DNA of 64,000 nt from NCBI GenBank assembly GCA_046351215.1, contig JAXLYX010000007.1, positions 62,001-126,000 on the forward strand, read 5' to 3'. The notes beneath the pieces were generated by a model. It was not told the DNA's origin, searched no databases, and saw only the letters and a list, made by a program, of their open reading frames with translations. Positions 15,802-25,114 of this stretch are shown in pieces (within the stretch, counting starts at the first letter, position 1; the number at the start of each line of letters is the position of its first letter). Origin of the DNA: JAXLYX01 sp046351215 (GTDB taxonomy: Bacteria; Myxococcota_A; Polyangia; Polyangiales; Houyiibacteriaceae). Both the position numbers and the translations under genes were made by a program.

Positions 15802-17103
15802 ATGACAGCCATCGCAACGCCGACCTCGGGTTCGCCCATCACGATGGGCGCCGACGGGAAACTCGTCGTCCCGAACGATCCCATCCTGCCCTTCATCGAG
15901 GGGGACGGTACGGGTCGAGACATCTGGGCGGCGTCGGTGCGCGTCTTCGACGCGGCCGTCGAGAAGGCCTACGGCGGCCAGAAGAAGGTCACCTGGCTCG
16001 AGGTCTACGCGGGCGAGAAGGCGTTCAACCAGTTCAACAACTGGCTTCCGGACGAGACCATCGAGGCCTTCAAGAAGTACCTCGTCGGCATCAAGGGTCC
16101 GCTGACGACGCCGATCGGCGGCGGCATCCGCTCGCTGAACGTCGCGCTCCGCCAGATCCTCGACCTCTACGTCTGCCTGCGTCCGGTCCAGTGGTTCGAG
16201 GGCGTGCCCTCGCCGGTGAAGCGCCCGCAGGACGTCGACATGGTGATCTTCCGCGAGAACACGGAGGACATCTACGCCGGGATCGAGTTCGAGAACGGCA
16301 CCGAGGACGTGAAGAAGGTCCTCGAGTTCCTGAAGACCACGTTCCCGAAGCAGTACTCGAAGATCCGCTTCCCGGGCTCCGCGGGCATCGGCATCAAGCC
16401 CGTCTCGCAGGAGGGCACCGAGCGCCTCGTGCGCGCGGCGATCGACTACGCGATCCGCAACAAGAAGAAGAGCGTCACGCTCGTCCACAAGGGCAACATC
16501 ATGAAGTTCACCGAGGGTGCCTTCATGAAGTGGGGCTACGGCCTCGCCGAGCGCGAGTTCGGCGACCAGGTCTACACCTGGGACCAGTGGGAGCGCACGA
16601 AGAAGGCCTCCGGCGAGAAGGCCGCGAACGAAGAGCAGAAGGCCGCGATCGCCGCCGGCAAGGTCGTCATCAAGGACGCCATCGCGGACATCACGCTCCA
16701 GCAGGTGCTCACGCGCCCGCTCGACTTCGACGTCATCGCGACGCTGAACCTCAACGGCGACTACCTCTCGGACGCGCTCGCGGCCCAGGTCGGCGGCATC
16801 GGAATCGCGCCCGGCGGCAACGCCAACTACGTGACCGGCCACGCCATCTTCGAGGCGACGCACGGCACGGCCCCGAAGTACGCGGACCTCGACAAGGTCA
16901 ACCCCTGCTCCGTGATCCTCAGCGGCGAGATGATGTTCCGCCACCTGGGATGGACGGAGGTCGCCGACCTGATCCTCAAGGGGGTCAACGGCGCGATCCA
17001 GTCGAAGCGCGTGACCTACGATTTCGCTCGCCTGATGGACGGAGCCACCGAGATCAAGTGCTCCGAGTTCGGCGACAACATCATTGCACACATGGGAGGC
17101 TGA
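15802..17103 (+). CDS. icd: NADP-dependent isocitrate dehydrogenase
   Basis: The 433-residue enzyme oxidatively decarboxylates isocitrate to 2-oxoglutarate. It is a homodimeric type I enzyme like E. coli Icd. Landmarks are PFIEGDGTGRDIW at the N-terminus, substrate-binding PIGGGIRSLNVALRQ, VIFRENTEDIYAGIE, VTLVHKGNIMKFTEG, NLNGDYLSDALAAQVGG and the cofactor loop FEATHGTAPKYADLDKVNP. The regulatory serine of E. coli lies in the GGIRSLN motif, which is kept here, so kinase control is conceivable but AceK is not in view. GGAGG lies 10 bp before the ATG. mdh follows after 3 bp. Confidence 0.96.
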   Translation: MTAIATPTSGSPITMGADGKLVVPNDPILPFIEGDGTGRDIWAASVRVFDAAVEKAYGGQKKVTWLEVYAGEKAFNQFNNWLPDETIEAFKKYLVGIKGPLTTPIGGGIRSLNVALRQILDLYVCLRPVQWFEGVPSPVKRPQDVDMVIFRENTEDIYAGIEFENGTEDVKKVLEFLKTTFPKQYSKIRFPGSAGIGIKPVSQEGTERLVRAAIDYAIRNKKKSVTLVHKGNIMKFTEGAFMKWGYGLAEREFGDQVYTWDQWERTKKASGEKAANEEQKAAIAAGKVVIKDAIADITLQQVLTRPLDFDVIATLNLNGDYLSDALAAQVGGIGIAPGGNANYVTGHAIFEATHGTAPKYADLDKVNPCSVILSGEMMFRHLGWTEVADLILKGVNGAIQSKRVTYDFARLMDGATEIKCSEFGDNIIAHMGG

Positions 17104-17106
17104 GGA

Positions 17107-18045
17107 ATGCCGAATCGTCGGAAGATCGCGCTTGTGGGCGCGGGCAACATCGGTGGTGAGCTGGCTTCGATCGCGGCGCGGAAGGAGCTCGGCGACGTCG
17201 TCCTCCTCGACATCCCCGACAAGGTCGGCGTCGCGAAGGGCAAGGCCCTCGACATCTCGCAGGCGCTCGCGCTCGAGAACATCGACGCGAACATCCTCGG
17301 CACGTCGGACTACAAGGACATCGCGGGCGCGGACGTCGTCATCGTCACCGCCGGCGTTCCCCGCAAGCCGGGCATGAGCCGCGACGACCTGCTCTCGATC
17401 AACCTGAAGATCATCCGGTCGGTCGCCGCGGGCATCAAGGAGAACGCGCCGAACGCGTTCGTCATCGTCATCTCGAATCCGGTCGACGCGATGGTCGACG
17501 CCATGCAGCGCGCGACGGGCTTCCCCGCGAACCGCGTGATCGGCATGGCCGGCGTCCTCGACGCCGCGCGCTTCCAGCACTTCATCGCCCTCGAGCTGAA
17601 CGTCTCCCCCAAGGAGGTCTCGGCGCTCGTGATGGGCAACCACGGCGACCTGATGGTCCCGACCACGAGCTACTGCACCGTCAACGGCATCTCGGTGAAG
17701 CAGCTCATCCCGGCGGATCGCCTCGCGGCGATCGTCGAGCGCACCAAGCAGGGCGGCGGCGAGATCGTCCAGCTCATGGGTACCTCCGCGTACGTCGCCC
17801 CGGCCTCGGCCGGCATCGCGATGGCGGCGGCGATCCTGCTCGACCAGAAGCGCCTCCTCCCGTGCGTCGCCAAGTGCAGCGGCGAGTACGGCATCAACGA
17901 TCTCTACATCGGCGTCCCCGTCATCCTCGGGGCCGGCGGCGTGGAGAAGGTGGTCGTCGCGGAGCTCACGTCCGACGAGCAGAAGCTCATGGATGCGAGC
18001 GCCGCGAAGGTCCGCGAGCAGATCGAAGCCAGCCTCCGTCTCTGA
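17107..18045 (+). CDS. mdh: Malate dehydrogenase
   Basis: The 312-residue LDH-like malate dehydrogenase carries the NAD-binding GAGNIGGELA, the acidic residue of DIPDKVGVAKGKALD, the mobile-loop PRKPGMSRDDLL (Arg next to Lys-Pro-Gly-Met as in MDH), substrate Arg in SINLKII and the catalytic His of MGNHGDLMVP. It converts malate to oxaloacetate with NAD. It sits 3 bp behind icd and 22 bp before sucC, clearly one operon of TCA enzymes. Confidence 0.95.
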   Translation: MPNRRKIALVGAGNIGGELASIAARKELGDVVLLDIPDKVGVAKGKALDISQALALENIDANILGTSDYKDIAGADVVIVTAGVPRKPGMSRDDLLSINLKIIRSVAAGIKENAPNAFVIVISNPVDAMVDAMQRATGFPANRVIGMAGVLDAARFQHFIALELNVSPKEVSALVMGNHGDLMVPTTSYCTVNGISVKQLIPADRLAAIVERTKQGGGEIVQLMGTSAYVAPASAGIAMAAAILLDQKRLLPCVAKCSGEYGINDLYIGVPVILGAGGVEKVVVAELTSDEQKLMDASAAKVREQIEASLRL

Positions 18046-18067
18046 AGCCCACCGGAGTCGTAGTTAG

Positions 18068-19249
<1,182 letters not shown>

Positions 19250-19252
19250 ACC

Positions 19253-20128
19253 ATGGCGATCCTGGTCGACAAGAACACTCGCCTGCTCGTTCAGGGCATC
19301 ACGGGCTCCGCCGGCGGCTTCCACGCGGGACAGTGCCGTGCGTACGGCACGAACGTCGTCGCGGGCGTCACCCCCGGCAAGGCCGGGCACATGTTCGAAG
19401 AGGACGTGCCCATCTACAACACCGTCCGTGACGCCGTGCACCACACGGGCGCGAACGCGTCGATGATCTTCGTGCCGCCTCCGTTCGCGGCCGACGCGAT
19501 CCTCGAGGCGGTCGACGCGGGCGTCGAGCTCGTCGTCTGCATCACCGAGGGCATTCCGGTCATGGACATGCTCAAGGTGCGCCGCGTGCTCGACGGTCAG
19601 TCGAAGACGCGTCTCATCGGACCGAACTGCCCCGGCGTGATCACGCCCGGCGCCTGCAAGATCGGCATCATGCCGGGCCACATCCACAAGCCCGGCCGTA
19701 TCGGCGTCGTCTCGAAGAGCGGCACGCTGACGTACGAGGCCGTGAAGCAGCTGACCGATCTCGGCATCGGTCAGAGCACCGCGGTCGGCATCGGTGGCGA
19801 TCCCATCAACGGCACCGACTTCATCGACGTCCTGAAGATGTTCCAGGCGGATCCGGACACCGACGCGGTGATCCTGATCGGCGAGATCGGCGGCAACGCC
19901 GAGGAGCTCGCGGCCGACTGGATCAAGCAGAACTTCACGAAGCCCGTCGCCGGTTTCATCGCCGGTCGTACCGCCCCCCCGGGCAAGCGCATGGGTCATG
20001 CCGGCGCGATCATCTCGGGTGGCAAGGGCGGCGCGGACGAGAAGGTCGCGGCCCTCGAGGCCGCCGGCGTCAAGGTCGCCCCGACTCCGTCGGACATGGG
20101 CAAGACCTTGAAGTCCCTGCTCAAGTGA
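19253..20128 (+). CDS. sucD: Succinyl-CoA synthetase alpha subunit
   Basis: The 291-residue subunit carries the CoA-binding Rossmann domain (LVQGITGSAGGFHAGQ) and the active-site histidine that is transiently phosphorylated, in the segment GRTAPPGKRMGHAGAI. Other landmarks are GPNCPGVITPGACKIGIMP and VSKSGTLTYEAV. It completes the SucCD enzyme with the preceding gene and ends just before a strong terminator (20135-20166). Confidence 0.97.
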   Translation: MAILVDKNTRLLVQGITGSAGGFHAGQCRAYGTNVVAGVTPGKAGHMFEEDVPIYNTVRDAVHHTGANASMIFVPPPFAADAILEAVDAGVELVVCITEGIPVMDMLKVRRVLDGQSKTRLIGPNCPGVITPGACKIGIMPGHIHKPGRIGVVSKSGTLTYEAVKQLTDLGIGQSTAVGIGGDPINGTDFIDVLKMFQADPDTDAVILIGEIGGNAEELAADWIKQNFTKPVAGFIAGRTAPPGKRMGHAGAIISGGKGGADEKVAALEAAGVKVAPTPSDMGKTLKSLLK

Positions 20129-20134
20129 ACCCAC

Positions 20135-20166
20135 AAAGGGGCCGAGCCGAGAGGCCCGGCCCCTTT
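20135..20166 (+). terminator. Rho-independent terminator after sucD
   Basis: A 14-bp stem (one mismatch) starting AAAGGGGCC and ending GGCCCCTTT encloses a GAGA loop and is followed by CCTTTC. It starts 7 bp after the sucD stop codon and should close the icd-mdh-sucCD operon. Confidence 0.8.
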
Positions 20167-20231
20167 CCTTTCAAGACATCCACGCGCCCCGGGGAAGACC
20201 CCCGCGGGCGCGTCCCCGTGAAGAGGACATC

Positions 20232-20651
20232 ATGGCAATCGAACGTACGCTCTGCATCGTCAAGCCCGACGCCGTCGAGAAGAACAACATCGGCAACATC
20301 CTCTCGATGATCGAGGGGGCCGGCTTCAAGCTCCGCGCGCTCCGCATGAAGACCCTTTCGCGCGCGGAGGCCGAGGGCTTCTACGCCGTCCACCGCGAGC
20401 GGCCGTTCTTCGGCGAGCTCGTGGAGTTCATGTCGCGCGGCCCGGTGGTCGTCGCCTGCCTCGAGGGCGAGAACGCGGTCGCGAAGTACCGCGAGCTCAT
20501 GGGCGCGACGAACCCGGCGAACGCCGCCGAGGGCACCATCCGCAAGAAGTACGCGGCCAGCATCGGCGAGAACGCCGTGCACGGCTCGGACTCGCTCGAC
20601 AACGCGAAGATCGAGATCGCCTACTTCTTCCCCGGCACCGACCTCCTCTGA
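20232..20651 (+). CDS. ndk: Nucleoside diphosphate kinase
   Basis: 139 residues, the usual size. It begins AIERTLCIVKPDAVEKNNIG and contains the phosphohistidine loop NPANAAEGTIRKKYA and the segment NAVHGSDSLDNAKIEIAYFF with the active His. It transfers phosphate between NTPs and NDPs via His, using nucleotide triphosphate such as that made by SucCD. It is separated from sucD by a terminator, so it likely has its own promoter in 20167-20231. A second terminator follows, and then a group II intron. Confidence 0.97.
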   Translation: MAIERTLCIVKPDAVEKNNIGNILSMIEGAGFKLRALRMKTLSRAEAEGFYAVHRERPFFGELVEFMSRGPVVVACLEGENAVAKYRELMGATNPANAAEGTIRKKYAASIGENAVHGSDSLDNAKIEIAYFFPGTDLL

Positions 20652-20678
20652 GGTCGTCCGCCAGGGCGGAACCGCCGG

Positions 20679-20702
20679 AGGCCTCGCGCTCGCGCGGGGC
20701 CT
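20679..20702 (+). terminator. Terminator of ndk
   Basis: A 10-bp stem (AGGCCTCGCG paired with CGCGGGGCCT, one G-T pair) with a CTCG loop is followed by TCGTCGTT. The group II intron begins 9 bp past the stem, the sort of site preferred by group IIC introns. Confidence 0.75.
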
Positions 20703-21023
20703 TCGTCGTTGTGCGCCCAGCATGGGCGCGACCTAGCGGGTGCAAGTCCCGCCGAGAGGAGACCATCCTGATCGGAGCGAACCGCAACTGCGGGAGGGTG
20801 ACCGACCGTGGGGAGGAAGCGGGGAGCGAAACCGTGGGCCGATGGACAAGAACCCGATACGAGGCGGCGCCGAGTGGGGCGAGCGGGCCACGCACCGCGA
20901 AGCTCCGATGGTCGAGGCTCAGGCGACGTAGATCGGGCGGTCGTGCGGGGAAGGGTCCCCCTGCGTCAGGATAGTTGCCGCCTCACCTGACACGAGTCGA
21001 TGGGGGCGCGAAGGCAACGAACG

Positions 21024-21554
21024 ATGGCGGACTACACCGAGGCATTCCGGGACCGGATGGTCCAACGGATGACGGGCGATCGAGGGCTGACGGCGACGGC
21101 GCTCGCGAAGGAAGTGGGGGTTCCTCAGCCGACCCTGTCGCGCTGGCTGCGAGACGCGGCTACGGTTGCGGAAGTGGCGAAGAAGAAGAGCGGCAAGAAG
21201 GCGAAGGCCTCGACGAGCGCAGCGTCTCGGCGACCGTCCGAGGTCGCGGCCGAAGACAAGGTTCGCATCGTGCTCGAGGCGGGGTCGCTGGATGAGGCCG
21301 AGCTGGGGGCCTACCTTCGGCGCGAAGGCCTGCACGAGGAGGACCTCGAGCGCTTCCGCGACGAGGTTCGTCAGGCGGCGGTGTCGGGCCTGACGGCGCC
21401 GAAGAAGCCTCGCGTGAGCGAGGAGCAGAAGCGCATCAAGGAGCTCGAGCGCGACCTGAAGCGGAGCCAAGCGGCGCTCGCCGAGACTGCAGCGCTCCTG
21501 GTGCTGCGAAAAAAAGCCGTCGCCCTCTGGGGGGAAGAGGGCGAAGACACGTGA
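21024..21554 (+). CDS. IS3-family OrfA (helix-turn-helix transposase subunit)
   Basis: 176 residues from the ATG at 21024 (MADYTEAFRDRMV). The N-terminus has a helix-turn-helix of the IS3 OrfA/transposase_8 type (ATALAKEVGVPQPTLSRWLRD). The C-terminal half is a basic, leucine-containing coiled coil (EEQKRIKELERDLKRSQAALAE) as used for multimerisation and end binding. An A7 run at 21509-21515 near the end allows a -1 shift into OrfB (see the frameshift feature). An in-frame start at 21000 exists but lacks family sequence. The stop overlaps the GTG of orfB. Confidence 0.85.
   Translation: MADYTEAFRDRMVQRMTGDRGLTATALAKEVGVPQPTLSRWLRDAATVAEVAKKKSGKKAKASTSAASRRPSEVAAEDKVRIVLEAGSLDEAELGAYLRREGLHEEDLERFRDEVRQAAVSGLTAPKKPRVSEEQKRIKELERDLKRSQAALAETAALLVLRKKAVALWGEEGEDT
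21509..21543 (+). promoter_or_regulatory. Programmed -1 ribosomal frameshift signal between OrfA and OrfB
   Basis: Seven A residues (21509-21515) form a slippery run in register for a -1 slip. After a 5-nt spacer comes an 8-bp perfect hairpin, CGCCCTCT (21521-21528) with AGAGGGCG (21536-21543). The -1 frame is open straight into orfB. This is the arrangement IS3 elements use to make the OrfAB transposase. Confidence 0.75.
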
Positions 21555-22699
21555 CCCTGGACCGCGTCGAGGCGCTCTCCCTCCTCGACGAGGCAACCAA
21601 GAACGGATGCCGGCTCGCACCGGCGTGCCGCGAGCTCGGCCTGCATCCGCGCACGGTGCAGCGCTGGCGCGGGCTCGGTGCCGAGGTCGAAGACCGTCGC
21701 CGCGGCCCGAGCCGGCCCCCGTCGCATCAGCTCACGGCCGAGGAGCGCCGCGAGGTCCTCGAGGTGGCGACGTCGGTCGAGTTCCGCAACGTCTCCCCTA
21801 AGCAAATCGTGCCGAGCCTCGCTGACCGCGGCGTCTATCTGGCGTCGGAGTCGACGTTCTATCGGTTGCTCCACGTCGAGGGTCTGATGGCCCATCGCTC
21901 GGCGAGCCGACCGCGAACCGTCGTGCGCCCCGAGGAGCTCGTGGCCACGGGACCGAACCGCGTGTGGAGCTGGGACATCACCTACATTCCGTCGCCGGTG
22001 CGAGGGAAGTTCTACTACCTCTACCTCTTCCTCGACGTGTGGAGCCGCCGCATCATGAAGGCCGTCGTGCTCGAGGAAGAGAGCGCCGAGCATGCCGCGA
22101 GGTTGCTGCACCAAGCATGCGAGGAGCACGGAATCCTTCCCGGGACGCTGTTCGTCCACTCCGACAACGGCGGCCCGATGAAGGGCGCGACCATGCTCGC
22201 GACGATGCAGAACCTCGGCATCGTCCACTCGTTCAGCCGCCCGAGCGTGAGCAACGACAACCCGTACTCGGAGTCCTTGTTCCGGACCCTGAAGTACGGC
22301 CCCTCCTACCCGCGAAAGCCGTTCGCCAGCCTCGACGCGGCCTGGGCCTGGGTCGAGCGCTTCGTCGACTGGTACAACCACCGCCACCTGCACAGCGCCA
22401 TCGGCTTCGTGACGCCCGACGACCGGCATCACGGTCGCGATGTCCCGAAGCTCCTCGCGCGGCGCGACGTCTACGAGGCCGCGCGCTCCCGTCATCCGCG
22501 CCGCTGGGCTCGCTCCTCCCGTCGCTGGGATGCGCCCGCCACCGTGGCGCTCAACCCCATCCTCGAGTCGACCCGAGCTCGGGCGACGTCGGAGCTCCGC
22601 ATCGGAGCTTCGTCGTCGACGAGCATGGTGCCGACGAACACTTCGCGCCGCCCGACCGGACGGCGTCGGCACCACGCCGACGAAGCGACTGCTGCGTGA
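21551..22699 (+). CDS. IS3-family OrfB transposase (DDE integrase core)
   Basis: 382 residues. After a helical DNA-binding part (CRELGLHPRTVQRWR) and an HTH_21-like region, the rve core shows the DDE triad: Asp in WSWDITYIPS, Asp in FVHSDNGGP and Glu in NDNPYSESLFRTLK, followed by the WVERFVDWYNHRHLHSAIG signature. The active enzyme is probably the OrfAB fusion made by -1 frameshifting; independent starting at the GTGA overlap (21551) is also possible. The basic tail after residue ~320 is longer than usual. The sequence looks intact. Confidence 0.9.
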   Translation: MTLDRVEALSLLDEATKNGCRLAPACRELGLHPRTVQRWRGLGAEVEDRRRGPSRPPSHQLTAEERREVLEVATSVEFRNVSPKQIVPSLADRGVYLASESTFYRLLHVEGLMAHRSASRPRTVVRPEELVATGPNRVWSWDITYIPSPVRGKFYYLYLFLDVWSRRIMKAVVLEEESAEHAARLLHQACEEHGILPGTLFVHSDNGGPMKGATMLATMQNLGIVHSFSRPSVSNDNPYSESLFRTLKYGPSYPRKPFASLDAAWAWVERFVDWYNHRHLHSAIGFVTPDDRHHGRDVPKLLARRDVYEAARSRHPRRWARSSRRWDAPATVALNPILESTRARATSELRIGASSSTSMVPTNTSRRPTGRRRHHADEATAA

Positions 22700-22896
22700 A
22701 CTTCAGGCGGCAACTCTCTTGACGCTCACCGGGGTCGCGTTCTTACCTGGGGAGATCTCGCCTCGGGCCCGAAAGGGCCACGCGAAAGCGGAGCGAGAAG
22801 TCAGCCGAGGCCGTAGTAGTCGCGGGGAACCGTGGTGAAGGGCCGAACGGAGAAGAGAGCGAAACGAACGTGCGTCTCGGAGGCAAATGGCCGCAG

Positions 22897-24255
22897 ATGT
22901 CGAGGCAACTCGAGCTCCCGCTGGAAAATAGGGGTGGACCCCCGAACGCAAGGTGGAGCGCGGAAGAGGCGACGGCGACGCACGGAAACGAGCGCTCGGG
23001 AGCGAGCGACCTGATGGAGCGCGTGTGCGAACGCGCGAACCTCCAGGCCGCGCTGAAACGGGTGAGGAAGAACAAGGGCAGCGCCGGCATCGATGGGATG
23101 ACGGTGGATGAGCTGCCGGAGCACCTGAAGACGCACTGGCCCGCGCTTCGCGAGCAACTGTTCGCGGGCACGTACCAGCCGTCCCCAGTGCGAAGGCACG
23201 CGATCCCGAAACGCGGCGGTGGGGTACGAGAGCTCGGCATCCCGACCGTCGTCGATCGGTTCATCCAACAAGCCATCCTGCAGGTGCTCGGACCTCGGTT
23301 CGATCCCACTTTCTCGCAGCACAGCTACGGCTTCCGTCCCAAACGAAGCGCCCACGACGCCGTCGTGCAAGCGCAGCGTTTCGTGAACGAAGGACGTCGC
23401 TTCGTGGTGGACGTGGACCTCGAGAAGTTCTTCGACCGCGTGAACCACGACGTGCTGATGGGAAGGCTCGCGAAGCGAATCGAGGACGAGAGGCTGCTCG
23501 GGCTGATTCGCCGCTATCTCGAAGCCGGGATGATGGCGAATGGGGTCGCGACGGAGCGACACGAGGGCACGCCGCAAGGTGGGCCGCTCTCGCCGCTGCT
23601 CGCGAACGTGCTCTTGGACGAGGTCGACAAGGAATTGGAGAGGCGCGGACATGCGTTCGTGCGCTACGCCGACGACTGCAACGTGTACGTTCGGTCGAGG
23701 CGCGCGGGCGAGCGCGTGCTGGGGCTGCTGCGGCGGCTCTACGCGAACCTCCGACTCCGCGTGAACGAAGCCAAGAGTGCCGTGGATCGACCGTGGAACC
23801 GCAAGCTCCTCGGGTACTCCTTCTGGAGCGCCCAGGGGGGCGAGGCGAAACGTCGGGTCGCGCCCAAGGCCCTCGAAACGATGAAGGATCGAGTGCGCGA
23901 GCTGACGCGCCGGACCCGGAGCCAGAGCATCGCGCGAGTCGCGCAGGACCTACGGTCGTATCTGACGGGATGGAAGAACTACTTCCGCCTCGCGGACACG
24001 AACAACGTCTTCCGCGAGCTCGACGAATGGATCCGGCACCGGCTACGGGCGCTACATCTCAAACACTGGCGCCACGGCCCGACGATCTATCGCGAACTGC
24101 GTGCCCGGGGTCTCCCCGAGAACGCGGCCGCAAGGATCGCCGCCAACGGCCGCCGCTGGTGGAAGAACTCCGCCAAGCTGATCAACGTCGCTTTCCCCAT
24201 CCGCTACTTCGACCAACTCGGCATCCCGAGTGTCGGCTCTCCCTCTCCGTCGTGA
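22897..24255 (+). CDS. ltrA: Group II intron reverse transcriptase/maturase, C-terminus replaced by transposon sequence
   Basis: 452 residues from the ATG at 22897 (MSRQLELPLENRG); an in-frame GTG at 22870 is an alternative. RT blocks are clear: NKGSAGIDGMTVDEL (RT0/1), IPKRGGGVRELGIPTVVDR, SYGFRPKRSAHDAV, VVDVDLEKFFDRVNHD, TPQGGPLSPLLANVLLDE and the catalytic FVRYADDCNVYV. The thumb/X maturase domain follows (RSYLTGWKNYFRL, GRRWWKNSAKLINVAFPIRYFDQLGIP). There is no C-terminal HNH endonuclease. A transposon at 24231 cut the gene: the final residues S-V-G-S-P-S-P-S come from the transposon. Without it the frame reads ...GIPRLAA and stops at 27509-27511, giving 448 residues. Confidence 0.92.
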   Translation: MSRQLELPLENRGGPPNARWSAEEATATHGNERSGASDLMERVCERANLQAALKRVRKNKGSAGIDGMTVDELPEHLKTHWPALREQLFAGTYQPSPVRRHAIPKRGGGVRELGIPTVVDRFIQQAILQVLGPRFDPTFSQHSYGFRPKRSAHDAVVQAQRFVNEGRRFVVDVDLEKFFDRVNHDVLMGRLAKRIEDERLLGLIRRYLEAGMMANGVATERHEGTPQGGPLSPLLANVLLDEVDKELERRGHAFVRYADDCNVYVRSRRAGERVLGLLRRLYANLRLRVNEAKSAVDRPWNRKLLGYSFWSAQGGEAKRRVAPKALETMKDRVRELTRRTRSQSIARVAQDLRSYLTGWKNYFRLADTNNVFRELDEWIRHRLRALHLKHWRHGPTIYRELRARGLPENAAARIAANGRRWWKNSAKLINVAFPIRYFDQLGIPSVGSPSPS

Positions 24256-24385
24256 TCCCCCGTCGCGTTCGTCCCGATCTGGGCGCCCGTTGGATGGCGT
24301 GAAGCGTGCCGACAATCCGGGATGCGCTGCCGGGAATTGAGCCCGCGAGGCCCCATCGTCGGAAGATCGGGTCCTCGAAAGGATT

Positions 24386-24416
24386 GAGCCCGAGCGACTG
24401 ATCCTCGCTCGGGCTC
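24386..24416 (+). repeat. 12-bp perfect inverted repeat at the transposon left side
   Basis: GAGCCCGAGCGA and its exact complement flank a 7-nt loop directly before the first transposon gene. It could stop read-in transcription from outside or bind the transposase; there is no T-run. Confidence 0.5.
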
Positions 24417-24417
24417 G

Positions 24418-24996
24418 TTGTCGACGGTGCAGATACTCTCGAAAGGAACTGTCGCCGACGAGGCGTACGTTAGCGGACGCGCGTGGGAGCGCGCAATTCT
24501 CGTCGCGTGTCCCCTGCATCCCGAAGGCGGTTGCGGAGTGCAGCGGCTCGGGAGCTACCCCCGGGTGTGGCCTGCTGGATGCCGGATTCCGCGCTTCTAC
24601 TGTCCGGTGGCTCGAGTCTCGATCAGCCTGCTGCCGGAGTCGCTGGCGGCCGGCATCCGGGGCTCCCTCGACGCGGTCGAGCGCGCCGCGGAGCAGGTGG
24701 AGACTCTCGGGATCACAGCGGCCGTGGACGAGGTGCACCCAGCCGACGCGCCGAACGTGATCGGCCTCGCCGGTGCGATCCGGTCGCTCCGTCGACGGGC
24801 ACGATGGGTGCGCGCGGTTCTCGTCGCGGTCGTCACGCTGATGCCGGAGCTCTTCCTCGGCATCGCGCCCACGATGACGGCGATGCGGGCCGCGTTCGTG
24901 GAAGGTTCGGTGCTCGTCGCACTGCGCCACTTGGTCGAGCGGCACCTCCCGTCGCTTCCCTTTCCCTTCGGATTCCGCCGCCGGTGGAGCACGTGA
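24418..24996 (+). CDS. Cys-rich accessory protein of the transposon (DUF6431-like), unknown function
   Basis: About 192 residues from a TTG at 24418; GTG 24427 is an alternative and the true start is uncertain. A Cys/His-rich block ACPLHPEGGCGVQRLGSY...AGCRIPRFYCP (about 30-65) looks like a zinc-binding motif, followed by SISLLPESLAAGIRG, two helical segments and a hydrophobic stretch (VRAVLVAVVTLMPELFLGIAP). I associate this pattern with the DUF6431 family found beside such transposases, from memory and unverified. It precedes the transposase gene by 118 bp inside the element, so a role in target choice or regulation is plausible. No function is proven. Confidence 0.6.
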   Translation: MSTVQILSKGTVADEAYVSGRAWERAILVACPLHPEGGCGVQRLGSYPRVWPAGCRIPRFYCPVARVSISLLPESLAAGIRGSLDAVERAAEQVETLGITAAVDEVHPADAPNVIGLAGAIRSLRRRARWVRAVLVAVVTLMPELFLGIAPTMTAMRAAFVEGSVLVALRHLVERHLPSLPFPFGFRRRWST

Positions 24997-25114
24997 AGGG
25001 AGCTCGCTAGCGGCGGTCCACACGACATGGGGCCTGTCGGCAACGAGGAGGTCCGCGAGCTTCGCCTCGAGGACGCACGGAACGGATCCGTCGCGTCGCT
25101 TCGAGGAGAAGCCC

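Larger units (their letters stand above)
20958..22732 (+). mobile_element. IS3-family insertion sequence inside the intron's 5' domain
   Basis: The 1.78-kb element carries orfA and orfB and has inverted repeats near its ends, 20964-20983 and 22705-22724 (18 of 20 matching). Comparing the flanks, GGTC (20954-20957 and 22733-22736) is the likely target duplication; one more base (GGGTC) is possible, so the ends are uncertain by 1 bp. Outer bases read CCCCTG on the left and CCGGTG on the complement of the right end. Both ORFs are intact, so the copy may be active. Confidence 0.82.

Noticed and set aside
22897..24255. Reverse transcriptase as a retron or defence RT
   Set aside because: Flanking intron RNA domains and a maturase domain explain it; no retron-like ncRNA or effector gene is beside it.
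24308..24345. Candidate left end of the second transposon (TGCCGAC...)
   Set aside because: It gave no target duplication. The junction at 24231 gives a 5-bp duplication and restores the reverse-transcriptase frame.
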